From: Trichococcus paludicola
GTDB taxonomy: Bacteria; Bacillota; Bacilli; Lactobacillales; Aerococcaceae
Assembly (NCBI RefSeq): GCF_003052295.1
Contig: NZ_QBLC01000001.1
Span: forward strand, 124,001 to 188,000
Length of the DNA stretch: 64,000 nt
Direction: 5' to 3'
Shown piece after piece: positions 34,520 through 42,974 of the stretch. Both the position numbers and the translations under genes were made by a program. Numbering within the stretch: position 1 is the first letter of the stretch; the number at the start of each line of letters is the position of its first letter. The notes under the pieces are model-generated. The model saw only the letters and a list, made by a program, of their open reading frames with translations, had not been told where the DNA came from and made no database searches.

Positions 34520-35323
34520 ATGGCAACACCCAAACAAGCCGTTCCACCACCTACCGTGTTTTTTGGAGAAGAAGCTTTTCAACCGATCGACCACACGGAA
34601 GTCCGCTGGCTGGGCAGCGGCGGGATGTTCGTGAACACCCGCGGCACTTGCATCATGATGGATCCGATGCTGAAGGACTTCGATATGCCGCTTTTGATCG
34701 ACATGCCGATTGCGCCTGAAAAGGTTCCGCATCTGGATGCGGTCTTGATCACGCATTGCGACAATGACCATTACAGCGTGCCGTCGCTGCACGCGATGGA
34801 GCATGTTTCCAAGGCATTCCACGGACCGCATTATGTGGCTGAATTGATGCAAGCGGAAGGTTTTCCGGCAGAAGGGCATGATATCGGGGACACGTTCGAA
34901 ATCGGTCCGGCCAAAATAATGCTGACGCCGGCGGACCATGCCTGGCAGAATGAAAAAGCGAAATACAACTACCGGGTATTCCGGTTGGAGGATTACTGCG
35001 GCTTTTGGATTGAAACGCCTGATGGCATCATCTGGGCACCGGGCGATTCCCGCCTGATGAAGGAGCACCTGGAGATGCCGCAGCCGGATGCGATCCTCTT
35101 CGATTTTTCCGACAACGAATGGCATATCGGCTTGGAAGGGGCCATCCAAATGGCGAACACCTACCCTGATGCGCATCTGATCCTTTGCCATTGGGGCACG
35201 GTGGATGCGCCGGAAATGAACGTATTCAACGCCGATCCGCAATCTTTGTACCGCAGTGTAGTGAACCCGGAACGGATCCACGCCAACGCACCGGGACAGC
35301 CATTCACTTTGAGAAAAGGGTAA
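34520..35323 (+). CDS. MBL-fold metal-dependent hydrolase, UlaG-like
   Basis: 267 residues. THCDNDHYS supplies the HxxxDH-type metal motif, with the first His displaced to Cys relative to the HxHxDH form (T-H-C-D-N-D-H). Further ligand candidates are in LTPADHAW, APGDSRLM and LCHWGTVDAP. It is shorter than UlaG and lacks the ascorbate-specific N-terminal part. It may open lactones or cleave phosphoesters. AGAAGGAGG precedes ATG, and the aldo/keto reductase follows 19 bases later, so they form an operon. Confidence 0.85.
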   Translation: MATPKQAVPPPTVFFGEEAFQPIDHTEVRWLGSGGMFVNTRGTCIMMDPMLKDFDMPLLIDMPIAPEKVPHLDAVLITHCDNDHYSVPSLHAMEHVSKAFHGPHYVAELMQAEGFPAEGHDIGDTFEIGPAKIMLTPADHAWQNEKAKYNYRVFRLEDYCGFWIETPDGIIWAPGDSRLMKEHLEMPQPDAILFDFSDNEWHIGLEGAIQMANTYPDAHLILCHWGTVDAPEMNVFNADPQSLYRSVVNPERIHANAPGQPFTLRKG

Positions 35324-35342
35324 GCAAAGGAGGAACTTAGTT

Positions 35343-36323
35343 ATGGAGTATGTGAAATTCGGCAACACAGGGATGGACGTATCCAGGATCTGCTTGGGCT
35401 GCATGAGCTTCGGGGATCCGGATACGTGGCTGCATAAATGGGCGCTAAAGGAAGAGGAAAGCAGACCGATTATCAAGCGCGCTTTGGAGTTGGGTATCAA
35501 TTTCTTTGATACCGCCAATGTCTATTCCTTGGGAAGAAGCGAAGAAATTCTTGGACGCGCCATCAAGGACTTTGCGAAGCGTGACGAGGTGGTCATCGCG
35601 ACGAAGGTCCACGGCAAGATGCACGAGGGCCCGAACGGTTCTGGGCTGTCCCGCAAGTCCATCCTTAGCGAAATCGACAATAGTCTGAAACGCTTGGATA
35701 TGGATTATGTGGACCTCTACATCATCCACCGTTGGGACTACAATACACCGATCGAGGAAACGATGGAAGCCCTGCACGATGTTGTCAAATCCGGTAAGGC
35801 CCGATACATCGGAGCTTCCGCAATGTATGCGTGGCAGTTCCAAAAAGCCCTGCATGTAGCGGAAAAGAACTGCTGGACGCGCTTCGTGTCGATGCAGGAC
35901 CATCTGAACCTGCTTTACCGCGAAGAGGAACGGGAAATGCTGCCGCTTTGCCGGGAAGAAAAAATTGCCATCACCCCGTACAGCCCGATGGCATCCGGCC
36001 GCCTGACGCGCGACTGGTCGGAGACGTCCAAACGGATGGAGACGGACAATGTAGCGCGTTCGAAGTACGATGCCACTGCCGATAAGGACAGGATCATCGT
36101 CGAACGGTTGGCTCAGATAGCCGCCGACAGAGGTGTTTCCCGCGTCGAAATCGCCTTGGCTTGGCTCCTGCAGAAGGAACCGGTCGTAGCGCCCATCATC
36201 GGAGCCACCAAACTGGAGCATTTGGATAAACCGATGGAAGCCGTATCGCTCAAGCTGACCGATGATGAAGTCGCTTTTTTGGAAGAACCGTATGTCCCGC
36301 ATTTGATTGTCGGGCATAATTGA
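35343..36323 (+). CDS. Aldo/keto reductase
   Basis: 326 residues, TIM barrel using NADPH. The catalytic set is visible: Asp and Tyr in FFDTANVYSLGRSEE, Lys in VIATKVHG and His in LYIIHRWDY. The SPMASGRLTRDW block and the LAWLLQKEPVVAPIIGATK phosphate-binding region match AKR subgroups acting on aldehydes or sugars. AAAGGAGG lies before ATG 35343. It sits in an operon with the MBL hydrolase. Confidence 0.93.
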   Translation: MEYVKFGNTGMDVSRICLGCMSFGDPDTWLHKWALKEEESRPIIKRALELGINFFDTANVYSLGRSEEILGRAIKDFAKRDEVVIATKVHGKMHEGPNGSGLSRKSILSEIDNSLKRLDMDYVDLYIIHRWDYNTPIEETMEALHDVVKSGKARYIGASAMYAWQFQKALHVAEKNCWTRFVSMQDHLNLLYREEEREMLPLCREEKIAITPYSPMASGRLTRDWSETSKRMETDNVARSKYDATADKDRIIVERLAQIAADRGVSRVEIALAWLLQKEPVVAPIIGATKLEHLDKPMEAVSLKLTDDEVAFLEEPYVPHLIVGHN

Positions 36324-36473
36324 TGCATTTTGGCAGGCGGAAAAATCATCCTTGAGACTGATTCATATACTTTAAATAAGCAGTATACTTTGTTCACGAT
36401 AACCAGACGAGGCATAGCGTTATGTGTGTCTTAGGAAAGGTTGTCCAAATCAATCAGCAAAGGAAAATGCATA

Positions 36474-36755
36474 ATGAAAGTAAAAAAGAAAATCAGTCTG
36501 ACACCTTTTAGCAAAGTTAAGTCACTTATCCTTTCCCTGTTCGATTCCAAAGTCGACGGCAAGAAAAAATGGCTGGTGTTGGGGATCATTCTTTACATCA
36601 TCAGTCCGATCGACCTCATCCCGGATTTTATCCCGATGGCCGGTTATGCGGATGACGTGCTCTTGCCGATCCTGTTTTTGGTCGCTGAAAAATTATTGAG
36701 CGACGGAGCGATTGAAGGAAATGAACGCCCAATCAAAGAAGCCAAAAAAATATAA
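36474..36755 (+). CDS. DUF1232 (YkvA-like) small membrane protein
   Basis: 93 residues from ATG 36474. The signature LYIISPIDLIPDFIPMAGYADD is the defining DUF1232 motif, and the membrane helix lies around residues 35-55. Function is unknown. AAAGGA nine bases before the start favours this ATG over the longer frame from 36441. Confidence 0.88.
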   Translation: MKVKKKISLTPFSKVKSLILSLFDSKVDGKKKWLVLGIILYIISPIDLIPDFIPMAGYADDVLLPILFLVAEKLLSDGAIEGNERPIKEAKKI

Positions 36756-36811
36756 TCTCCAGCAAAACCATTCAGCCAATTGGATTTCAACTTCAATGCT
36801 TTGAACGATAC

Positions 36812-36854
36812 AGTCCCAATCTTAGCTTTTGCGGCTAAAGACTGGGACTTTTTT
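36812..36854 (+). terminator. Intrinsic terminator after the DUF1232 gene
   Basis: AGTCCCA/TGGGACT ends a longer imperfect stem, with a T-run after it. Confidence 0.85.
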
Positions 36855-36963
36855 CTTGCTCAGAATGCTGTGCCTTGATCCGTTTGGATGGACGTGGATT
36901 TTGGATTCCTTTAGAATGAGCATATGGATTCAATATAAGCTATCTTGAAGGTGAGGAAAATAA

Positions 36964-37713
36964 ATGAATGAAACAATCGAGCGCATCCTAGCGCATCGCA
37001 CGGTAAGGGATTTTGAAGACAGGGCTTTGAGCCCGGAACAGATAGAAACGATCGTCCGTAGCGCCCAAGCGGCTTCCACCTCGAGTTTTGTGCAGGCCTA
37101 TTCCATCATCGGAGTCACGGATCCCGACAAAAAACGCGAATTGGCGAAAATCGCGCGCAACCAGCATTTCGTTGCCGAGAATGGCCATTTCTTTGTGTTT
37201 TGCGCGGATCTGCATCGCCACGATATGATCGGAAAGATGGAAGGGAAGGACGTTGCAGCCTCGCTCGAGAGCACCGAGAAATTCATGGTCAGCGTGGTTG
37301 ATGCATCCCTGGCTGCACAGAATGCATCCCTGGCTGCTGAAGCGATGGGCCTCGGGATCTGTTATGTCGGCGGTTTGCGGAATGACCTCGAAAAAGTCAG
37401 CGAACTCCTGAAGATTCCTGCTAAAGTGCTGCCGCTCTTTGGACTGGCGGTTGGTTATCCGGTCAGCATCAACGATCAGAAGCCACGTCTGCCTTTCGAA
37501 CATATTTATCATGAGAACGAGTATCAACAGAATAATGCAGTCTATGAAGAACAACTTGAACAGTACAACGAAGAGATCCAAGAGTACTATCAAGCGCGGA
37601 CCGAAGGCGAACGTTGCGACACGTGGACCGGGCAGATGGCAGAGATGTTCTCCCATCCGCAACGCATGTACATGCATGACTTCGTCGAAAAGCAAGGGAT
37701 GAACAAGAACTGA
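36964..37713 (+). CDS. NfsA-type oxygen-insensitive NAD(P)H nitroreductase
   Basis: 249 residues, an FMN flavoprotein. HRTVRDFEDRALSPEQIETIVRSAQAASTSSF binds FMN, and GLGICYVGGLRN and LFGLAVGYP are standard. The direct ASLAAQNASLAAEA segment is a family feature. The C-terminal TWTGQMAEMFSHPQRMYMHDFVEKQG helix resembles NfsA/FRP proteins. It reduces nitroaromatics, quinones or flavins. The start ATG 36964 follows GGTGAGG. Confidence 0.92.
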   Translation: MNETIERILAHRTVRDFEDRALSPEQIETIVRSAQAASTSSFVQAYSIIGVTDPDKKRELAKIARNQHFVAENGHFFVFCADLHRHDMIGKMEGKDVAASLESTEKFMVSVVDASLAAQNASLAAEAMGLGICYVGGLRNDLEKVSELLKIPAKVLPLFGLAVGYPVSINDQKPRLPFEHIYHENEYQQNNAVYEEQLEQYNEEIQEYYQARTEGERCDTWTGQMAEMFSHPQRMYMHDFVEKQGMNKN

Positions 37714-37731
37714 TTCAGGAAATCTTTCCTC

Positions 37732-37760
37732 TTGCATCGAACGGATATTCGTGTTATAGT
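37732..37760 (+). promoter_or_regulatory. Putative sigma-A promoter of a structured leader
   Basis: TTGCAT, 17-bp spacer, TATAGT. No ORF with a ribosome site starts for the next 280 bases, so the transcript has a long untranslated start. Confidence 0.65.
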
Positions 37761-37766
37761 TACCTT

Positions 37767-38024
37767 TCAACGTCCAAGAACATATGCAACTGATATGTAT
37801 GGAACCATGGCTTTTCTCTATTCTGCAGCGGATGCTGCAGGCAAACGGAACCAAAAATAAGCGAAGTTAAATTTATATGTAGCGCCACACTGTGGTGCCC
37901 GCAACATGAATTTCCAAGATTTAGATTTGATAGTGAAAAAGCCGCGATTCCTGTACAGGAATACCTTTTTCTTTCTTATGATAATAAGTAGAGACGGAAA
38001 GGTACTCGATTGAGTGCCTTTTTG
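37767..38024 (+). ncRNA. Candidate structured RNA or 5' leader, class unknown
   Basis: The stretch has at least five hairpins: ACATAT/ATATGT near 37780-37798, CTGCAG/CTGCAG near 37824-37841, CGCCACA/TGTGGTG near 37883-37898 inside an outer AAATT/AATTT stem, ATTCCTGTACAGGAAT near 37947-37962 before a T-run, and AGGTACTC/GAGTGCCT near 38000-38020 before five T residues. The last two look like terminators. A 205-260 base transcript from the promoter at 37732 is therefore likely. It could be a free small RNA or an attenuator for the 43-residue ORF downstream. I could not match it to 6S RNA, T-box or a known riboswitch by eye. Confidence 0.45.
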
Positions 38025-38116
38025 ATTTCTCTGAGTACAGAAAAAAAGGATATATGAGGGGGTTGAAAGATAGTAGCGTACGCATATGGTTACGCTAAAG
38101 AAGGAGCAAGAAATAT

Positions 38117-38248
38117 ATGAAGAACATCGTCTATACGAATTCGCAGAACGTGACTATTGAAATATCATGGGAAGCGTATTACAAAGAGATCGACATGCGC
38201 AAACAAGAGCGTTTGAAGAAAAAACAAGCGCAAACAAGCGGCAAATAA
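38117..38248 (+). CDS. Unknown 43-residue protein
   Basis: The ORF begins MKNIVYTNSQNVTIEIS and ends in a Lys/Gln-rich tail KKKQAQTSGK. AAGGAG sits ten bases before ATG, and a TAGCGTA/TACGCTA hairpin (38074-38097) lies just upstream of that site. The protein is basic and has no membrane helix. It stands between the structured leader and a strong terminator, so it looks like a real single-gene unit. I do not recognise the family. Confidence 0.6.
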   Translation: MKNIVYTNSQNVTIEISWEAYYKEIDMRKQERLKKKQAQTSGK

Positions 38249-38287
38249 GGTCCAAGCGGCTTCCCATGAACGGATAGCCGCAAATCA

Positions 38288-38345
38288 AAAAGCTCGGAAT
38301 CCCTGACTCACAATTGATGAGGCAGCGGCTTCCGGGCTTTTTTTT
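38288..38345 (+). terminator. Intrinsic terminator after the 43-residue ORF
   Basis: AAAGCTCGGAATCC pairs imperfectly with GGCTTCCGGGCTTT, followed by more T residues. Confidence 0.85.
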
Positions 38346-38510
38346 GGCATGGGTCCGTTTCATGAAAGATTTGACTTTCTATATCCAAATGTTGCGTTCG
38401 ATTCAGACAATAACTTCCAGATATTCCTATCGGTTTCATGGTATCATCATTGGAAGATGCCTTACTAGAGGCGCAGTGAAAAATATCAGATTAGAAGAAG
38501 GAATATAACA

Positions 38511-39728
38511 ATGGATGAAAAGAAATCAGCGGTTTATCAAGAAATACTGTTTTACGGAATTGCGGCAATCCTGATGGGTATTCTGGTGGGGGCCTTGGAT
38601 GCTTTGTTTGGCGAAGTCCTCATTCTGATCACTCAGTTCCGCGGGCGGCACATCGCAGGATTGTTGCCGTTCCTCGCAATTGCTGGCTTGGTGATCGTCT
38701 ATGTCTACCAAAAATTCGGCAAAAACAGCAACAAGGGAATGGGGTTAATCTTTTCCGCGGGGAACAAGCAGGATGAAGAAATACCGAAACGGCTGATTCC
38801 ACTAGTCATTGGTGGCACTTGGCTGACCCATCTATTCGGCGGTAGCGCTGGCCGAGAGGGTGTAGCCGTGCAGATCGGTGCGACCGTCGGCTATAACTTC
38901 GGGAAAAAATTCCTTTTCCAAGATTCAAAAAAAATCCTATTGGTTGCTGGGATGGCGGCCGGGTTTGCGGGCTTGTTCCAGACACCGATTGCGGCGACCT
39001 TTTTCGCTTTGGAGGTGCTGATGGTCGGCATGATCGAATACCGCGCGCTTTTCCCAGCAGCGTTAAGCGCCTTTGTGGCTTCCTATACCTCGCATTTGCT
39101 CGGGTTGGAAAAATTTTCGGTGGACTTGAATGTAGCGGTCCCGGTGGATTTCTTGTTCGCTGGCAAGGTTATCCTCTTGGGCATCGTCTTCGGCGCTGTC
39201 GGCGGGTTGTTCGCCAAATTGCTGAAGGGCACGAAAGGCTGGCTTGCGCAAAAGATAGCTGATCCTTATAGAAGGATTTTTGTGGTGGGCATTCTGCTGA
39301 CCATTGTGTTGTTTGCGTTGCATATGGGGCGCTACTCGGGATTGGGCACCAATCTGATCAGCGCCAGTTTTCAGGAGGGCACAATCTATGGTTACGACTG
39401 GGTATTGAAGTTGATGCTGACGATCGTTACTCTGGCAGCAGGTTTTCAGGGCGGGGAAGTCACGCCGTTGTTCTCTATAGGTGCAAGTTTGGGCTATTGG
39501 CTGGCACCATGGTTCGGTTTGCCGCCGGAATTTGTAGCCGCGTTGGGCTACGCAAGCGTCTTCGCCTCCGCGACGAACACCTTCATAGCGCCCGTATTCA
39601 TAGGCGTCGAAGTCTTCGGATATGATACATTGCCGTATTTTTTTGCGAGTGTGTCCGTCGCCTACGTATTCAACAGCGGGTATTCCATCTATGCGCAGGA
39701 AAAAGCCAAGAGCGATTATTTGCAATAG
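38511..39728 (+). CDS. CLC-family channel/antiporter, possibly fluoride type
   Basis: 405 residues with about 11 membrane helices and no CBS domains. GGSAGREGVAVQIG is the CLC GREG motif with the gating Glu. The first selectivity segment reads GMGLI instead of the chloride-type GSGIP; a Met at this place is known from fluoride/proton antiporters of the CLC-F clade. On that basis fluoride export is a reasonable inference, but no fluoride riboswitch is visible upstream. AGAAGG precedes ATG 38511. Confidence 0.87.
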   Translation: MDEKKSAVYQEILFYGIAAILMGILVGALDALFGEVLILITQFRGRHIAGLLPFLAIAGLVIVYVYQKFGKNSNKGMGLIFSAGNKQDEEIPKRLIPLVIGGTWLTHLFGGSAGREGVAVQIGATVGYNFGKKFLFQDSKKILLVAGMAAGFAGLFQTPIAATFFALEVLMVGMIEYRALFPAALSAFVASYTSHLLGLEKFSVDLNVAVPVDFLFAGKVILLGIVFGAVGGLFAKLLKGTKGWLAQKIADPYRRIFVVGILLTIVLFALHMGRYSGLGTNLISASFQEGTIYGYDWVLKLMLTIVTLAAGFQGGEVTPLFSIGASLGYWLAPWFGLPPEFVAALGYASVFASATNTFIAPVFIGVEVFGYDTLPYFFASVSVAYVFNSGYSIYAQEKAKSDYLQ

Positions 39729-39769
39729 TCATTCTGAGAAAACAGGATAACTTATACTTTCGATGCAGG

Positions 39770-39796
39770 CTGTCTCTAAATGGGGCAGTTTTTTTG
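39770..39796 (+). terminator. Weak intrinsic terminator after the CLC gene
   Basis: CTGTCTC pairs with GGGGCAG using wobble pairs, followed by nine T residues. Confidence 0.65.
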
Positions 39797-40036
39797 CTGT
39801 GTGTTGGTAACGCGTAAGTTTGGCGAAGAGGGAATCCGGGTATCCGGCCGAGCCGCCCGTTTCAATCAAATAGAGTTGTTTGTTTCGCACACGCAATTTC
39901 AGTTTCTGAAAAATTCGGATGAACCGCTAAAATTAGCTTTTCGCATCCGACGAAATTATAATGGTCTATGAAGAGACGTACTTCAGAACGATCCGGATCA
40001 GAAGTAAAAAAATCCAAAACAGAATGGAGAATAAGC
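39797..40036. other. Intergenic remainder before the first VOC gene
   Basis: No supported ORF. A perfect TATAAT lies at about 39958-39963 and may be the -10 of the VOC gene pair. Nothing else stands out. Confidence 0.6.
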
Positions 40037-40408
40037 ATGGGTATCGGAGCATTTTCCCTCAGTTTGACGGTCAAGGACATACATGCATCAAAGGCATTTT
40101 ACGAGAAATTGGGCTTCAGCACATTCGGCGGGGACATCGATCAGAATTGGCTGATCATGAAGAACGAGGATTGCATCATCGGGCTGTTCCAAGGCATGTT
40201 CGAGAAAAACATGTTGACGTTCAATCCCGGTTGGAACAGCGACGCGGAAGAAGTGAATCCGTTCAAGGACGTCCGCCAGCTGCAGGAGGAATTGCGGGAA
40301 AAGGGCATCACTTTTGTTTCGGAAGCCGCACCGGATACTAAAGGGCCAGGCAGTTTTGTCATTGTGGATCCCGACGGCAATCCGATCCTCGTCGACCAAC
40401 ACAGATAA
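40037..40408 (+). CDS. VOC-superfamily (glyoxalase-like) protein
   Basis: 123 residues from ATG 40037 with GGAGA eight bases upstream; the frame extending to 39968 lacks a ribosome site. SLTVKDIHASKAFYEKLGF opens the first beta-alpha-beta-beta-beta unit and FVIVDPDGNPILVDQH closes the second, the normal VOC metal-edge motif. Such proteins include dioxygenases and resistance proteins. Substrate unknown. It forms a tandem with another VOC gene. Confidence 0.87.
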   Translation: MGIGAFSLSLTVKDIHASKAFYEKLGFSTFGGDIDQNWLIMKNEDCIIGLFQGMFEKNMLTFNPGWNSDAEEVNPFKDVRQLQEELREKGITFVSEAAPDTKGPGSFVIVDPDGNPILVDQHR

Positions 40409-40498
40409 CTATTTTTTTGCCGGAAAGACGCTGCCAATTGCAAGCTGCAAAAGCCATCCGCAGCAACTGTTTTTCGAAAAATAGGAGGTCATCGGATT

Positions 40499-40894
40499 AT
40501 GGGAAGAGTCATTCATTTTGAGATTCATGTGGACGATATGGAACGGGCTAAGCTTTTCTACGGAGCGGTTTTCGGATGGACATTCGAAGATTGGACCGCG
40601 TTTGCGGGCATGCCGTATTTCGGGGCGATCACAGGGGATGCGAGCGAACCCGGCGTCAACGGCGCTTTGATGCAGCGCCAAAGTGCTCCGCCCGTGGCAA
40701 ATCAAGGGTTGAACGCTTTTGTGTGCACAATGGGGACAGAAGATTACGATGCGACCGAAGCGCTGATCCTGGAGCATGGCGGCAAAGTCGCGATGCCGAA
40801 GAATGCGCTGGCCGGGATGGCTTGGCAAGGCTATTATTTCGATACGGAAGGGAATCTGTTCGGAATCCATCAACCGGACCTGAACGCAAAATAA
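40499..40894 (+). CDS. VOC-superfamily protein, PhnB/CFP-30B-like
   Basis: 131 residues. IHFEIHVDDMERAKLFYGAVFGWTFEDW is the typical start of the CFP-30-like VOC group, and GYYFDTEGNLFGIHQPD is its end motif with Glu and His. It is only distantly like the VOC protein upstream, so this is not a recent duplication. AGGAGGT lies before ATG. No partner enzyme is evident. Confidence 0.88.
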   Translation: MGRVIHFEIHVDDMERAKLFYGAVFGWTFEDWTAFAGMPYFGAITGDASEPGVNGALMQRQSAPPVANQGLNAFVCTMGTEDYDATEALILEHGGKVAMPKNALAGMAWQGYYFDTEGNLFGIHQPDLNAK

Positions 40895-40916
40895 CCATTA
40901 CCCATTACAATAAAAT

Positions 40917-40963
40917 AAGGAGCCGGGCATAGATCCAATTAGGATTTATGCCCGACTCCTTTT
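40917..40963. terminator. Bidirectional intrinsic terminator
   Basis: A 20-bp near-perfect stem around AATT, AAGGAGCCGGGCATAGATCC with its partner, between convergent genes. Confidence 0.93.
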
Positions 40964-40970
40964 CAATTCC

Positions 40971-41507
40971 TTATCTTGCAGTGATGTTCATTTTTTTCAG
41001 GATTGCCGACAACGGCAAGGAAATGGCGATCCCGACCGCGTTCTGGACGAGGTTTCCGAGGATCGAGGCGAACGGTGTGATGGCATTTCCGTAAAGGATC
41101 CATTCGCAAAAATAATAACCGACCAGCATGATGGGAACCGAAAGCAGCGTGGCCAAAAGATTCATGGCAAAGCTGTTCCCTTGGCGGCCCTTCGACCATG
41201 CCAATTTTCCGACCAGATAGCCTTGCAAGCCGCGGGTAATTAGCGTGAAGGGAGCCCAGAGCACCCAGCCGGCCATCAAATCGAAGATGGCCATGCCGAC
41301 TGCTCCGGCGATGGCGCCTTTTTTCGGACCGAATAAGATGGATGCGAGGAAGAGCATCGCAGTGCCGAGGTGGATCAATCCGCCGTTTGCCGTGATAGGC
41401 AATTTGATGTTCAGGAAGACCGTAGCGACGAATACGAGGGCAATCAGGATTGCCGTCAAAACCAAATCATAAGTGCGTGTGTTTGAATAACCTTGTGCTT
41501 TTTGCAT
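40971..41507 (-). CDS. ECF transporter S component
   Basis: 178 residues with six membrane helices. GGLIHLGTAMLFLASILFGPKKGAIAGAVG is characteristic of substrate-binding S components of energy-coupling-factor vitamin transporters (DUF1393-like group). It would use the shared EcfA/A'/T module encoded elsewhere. It lies 11 bases after the class V aminotransferase gene on the same strand, with GGAGGAT before ATG. The vitamin is not shown by sequence; context points to a B6 vitamer or related amine. Confidence 0.85.
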   Translation of the reverse strand: MQKAQGYSNTRTYDLVLTAILIALVFVATVFLNIKLPITANGGLIHLGTAMLFLASILFGPKKGAIAGAVGMAIFDLMAGWVLWAPFTLITRGLQGYLVGKLAWSKGRQGNSFAMNLLATLLSVPIMLVGYYFCEWILYGNAITPFASILGNLVQNAVGIAISLPLSAILKKMNITAR

Positions 41508-41518
41508 AGTGGATCCTC

Positions 41519-42670
41519 CTAATTGTTTTCTTTATAGCTTGCGATGAATAGCTGGGCCAAATCGCCTTTTCCCGCAAATCCGAGATCGCGCAGACCGTTG
41601 TCGATGATGGTCAAAACATAAACTAATTTGTCGAAGAAGGCATTTTCGCCCATATGGCCGACGCGCAGGATTACATCTGCATATTGTGCCAATGAAGTAG
41701 CGACAAGCAGATCGTAGGTTTCGCTGATTTGCTCCTGCAGGCGCAAGGCGCCGATCGCTTCCGGTATCCGGATGGCGGTGACGGTATTGGAACGGTTGGA
41801 GTTAAGGAACAGCTCCAATCCATACACTTGGACGGCTTCGCGCACTGCGGAAGCAATCCTGTCATGGCGTGCAAAAACGGTCTCGATGCCTTCCTCCAGG
41901 ATATTGTCCAAAGCGGCATCGAGCGCCGCAACATCGCCCGCAGAAGTCGTGTAAGGCAAGTATTCCTTTTCTGCGTACCCTTTGAAGACCTGCAGATTTG
42001 CATAGAAGGAAGCGATAGGCGTTTTGCGGTCGTCCATCGCTTTTTGGGCGTCTTCACTGACGGAAACGATGGCCAGTCCAACCGGGGCCGAAATGGCTTT
42101 TTGCGTTCCACCGCAACAGATATCGATTTTGTTTTCATCCACATTGATCGGCTCGCCGACCATTCCTGCGACGGAATCGACCACCGTCAGAATGTCATAT
42201 TCCTTCAGTAAAGGACATAACTCAGCCACGTTGTTCAGTACCGATGTCGGCGTGTCGCAATGGACCAGGGTGGCATATTTGAAATCGGAATCCTTCTCCA
42301 GATAGGCGCGGACCGCTTCTGTAGGGATGCCGCTGCGGTGATCGAAACTCAGGACGACCGGTACGCCGCCATAGATGCTGACGAAATCCTTGAAGCCTTC
42401 GCCATAGATGCCGTTGTCCAGCACGAGCACACGATCGCCGGGTTCTGTCAGACTTGCACAAGCGGCCTCGAGAGCCAAGATCCCTTCGCCGGCAAGCAGC
42501 AGGACCTCATTCGTGGTGCCCATGACTCGCCCCATTTTTTGGCTGACCTCGCGGTAATAGCGCACGAACGTTTTGTCAAAGTCGCTGTTATTGGTTCTTT
42601 TTGCGCGGGCCAAACGCACATTTTCGCGTACCTCTGTCGGACCCGGGGCGTAATTCGGTTTGTATCTCAT
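41519..42670 (-). CDS. Class V aminotransferase (serine-pyruvate/alanine-glyoxylate type, possible pyridoxamine-pyruvate aminotransferase)
   Basis: 383 residues, fold type I. APGPTEV at the start, LLLAGEGILALEAACASL, TVVDSVAGMVGEPI and the Lys in CCGGTQKAISAPVGLAIVSV mark the alanine-glyoxylate aminotransferase group. Pyridoxamine-pyruvate aminotransferase belongs to the same group and resembles it in length. It heads a two-gene operon with the ECF S component. AAGGAGG lies before ATG 42670. Substrate choice needs a phylogenetic placement that I cannot make here. Confidence 0.87.
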   Translation of the reverse strand: MRYKPNYAPGPTEVRENVRLARAKRTNNSDFDKTFVRYYREVSQKMGRVMGTTNEVLLLAGEGILALEAACASLTEPGDRVLVLDNGIYGEGFKDFVSIYGGVPVVLSFDHRSGIPTEAVRAYLEKDSDFKYATLVHCDTPTSVLNNVAELCPLLKEYDILTVVDSVAGMVGEPINVDENKIDICCGGTQKAISAPVGLAIVSVSEDAQKAMDDRKTPIASFYANLQVFKGYAEKEYLPYTTSAGDVAALDAALDNILEEGIETVFARHDRIASAVREAVQVYGLELFLNSNRSNTVTAIRIPEAIGALRLQEQISETYDLLVATSLAQYADVILRVGHMGENAFFDKLVYVLTIIDNGLRDLGFAGKGDLAQLFIASYKENN

Positions 42671-42974
42671 CAGGAAGTCCTCCTTATCGTTTCGTATATT
42701 GCTGATAAGTTTAGCAAATGAAAAGAGCTATGAAACCGTCCAATCCGACATAAAATGAGCGGTCCAATTTGGTCCGGAATGGCTTCTTGCATGCGTTTTA
42801 CAAATGTGAGCGCACCCAATTTCGGGATGCGTAAGTTTTCCCGCAAATATCTTGCTTTTTTTCGGGGATTGGCGGACTCCCTGAAGCCTATACTGTGGGA
42901 AAGGACAGGCAGACAGGCCTGTCGATCAGCTTACAGCAAACGCTGCGAAACCAAGTACAGTGAGGAGTACTCCG
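42671..42974. other. Divergent intergenic region of 304 bases
   Basis: It separates the minus-strand aminotransferase from the plus-strand traX-like gene. A TATACT box at about 42889-42894 may be the -10 for the latter. No ORF with a ribosome site, strong hairpin or repeat is seen. Confidence 0.6.

Noticed and set aside
37885-37905. GTGGTGCCCGC, resembling the T-box motif TGGNACCGCG
   Set aside because: One base is missing from the core, no specifier arrangement is visible and the next gene is not an aminoacyl-tRNA or amino-acid gene.
37767-37970. 6S RNA candidate by size and promoter
   Set aside because: The 5' and 3' ends do not pair into the closing stem expected for 6S RNA, and no open central bubble was found by eye; kept only as an unclassified structured RNA.
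38086-38160. 24-codon frame starting MVTLKKEQEIY overlapping the 43-residue ORF
   Set aside because: It has no ribosome site at proper spacing, whereas the overlapping 43-residue frame has AAGGAG ten bases before its start.
38350-38510. Fluoride riboswitch upstream of the CLC gene
   Set aside because: The conserved GATG and pseudoknot elements could not be found.
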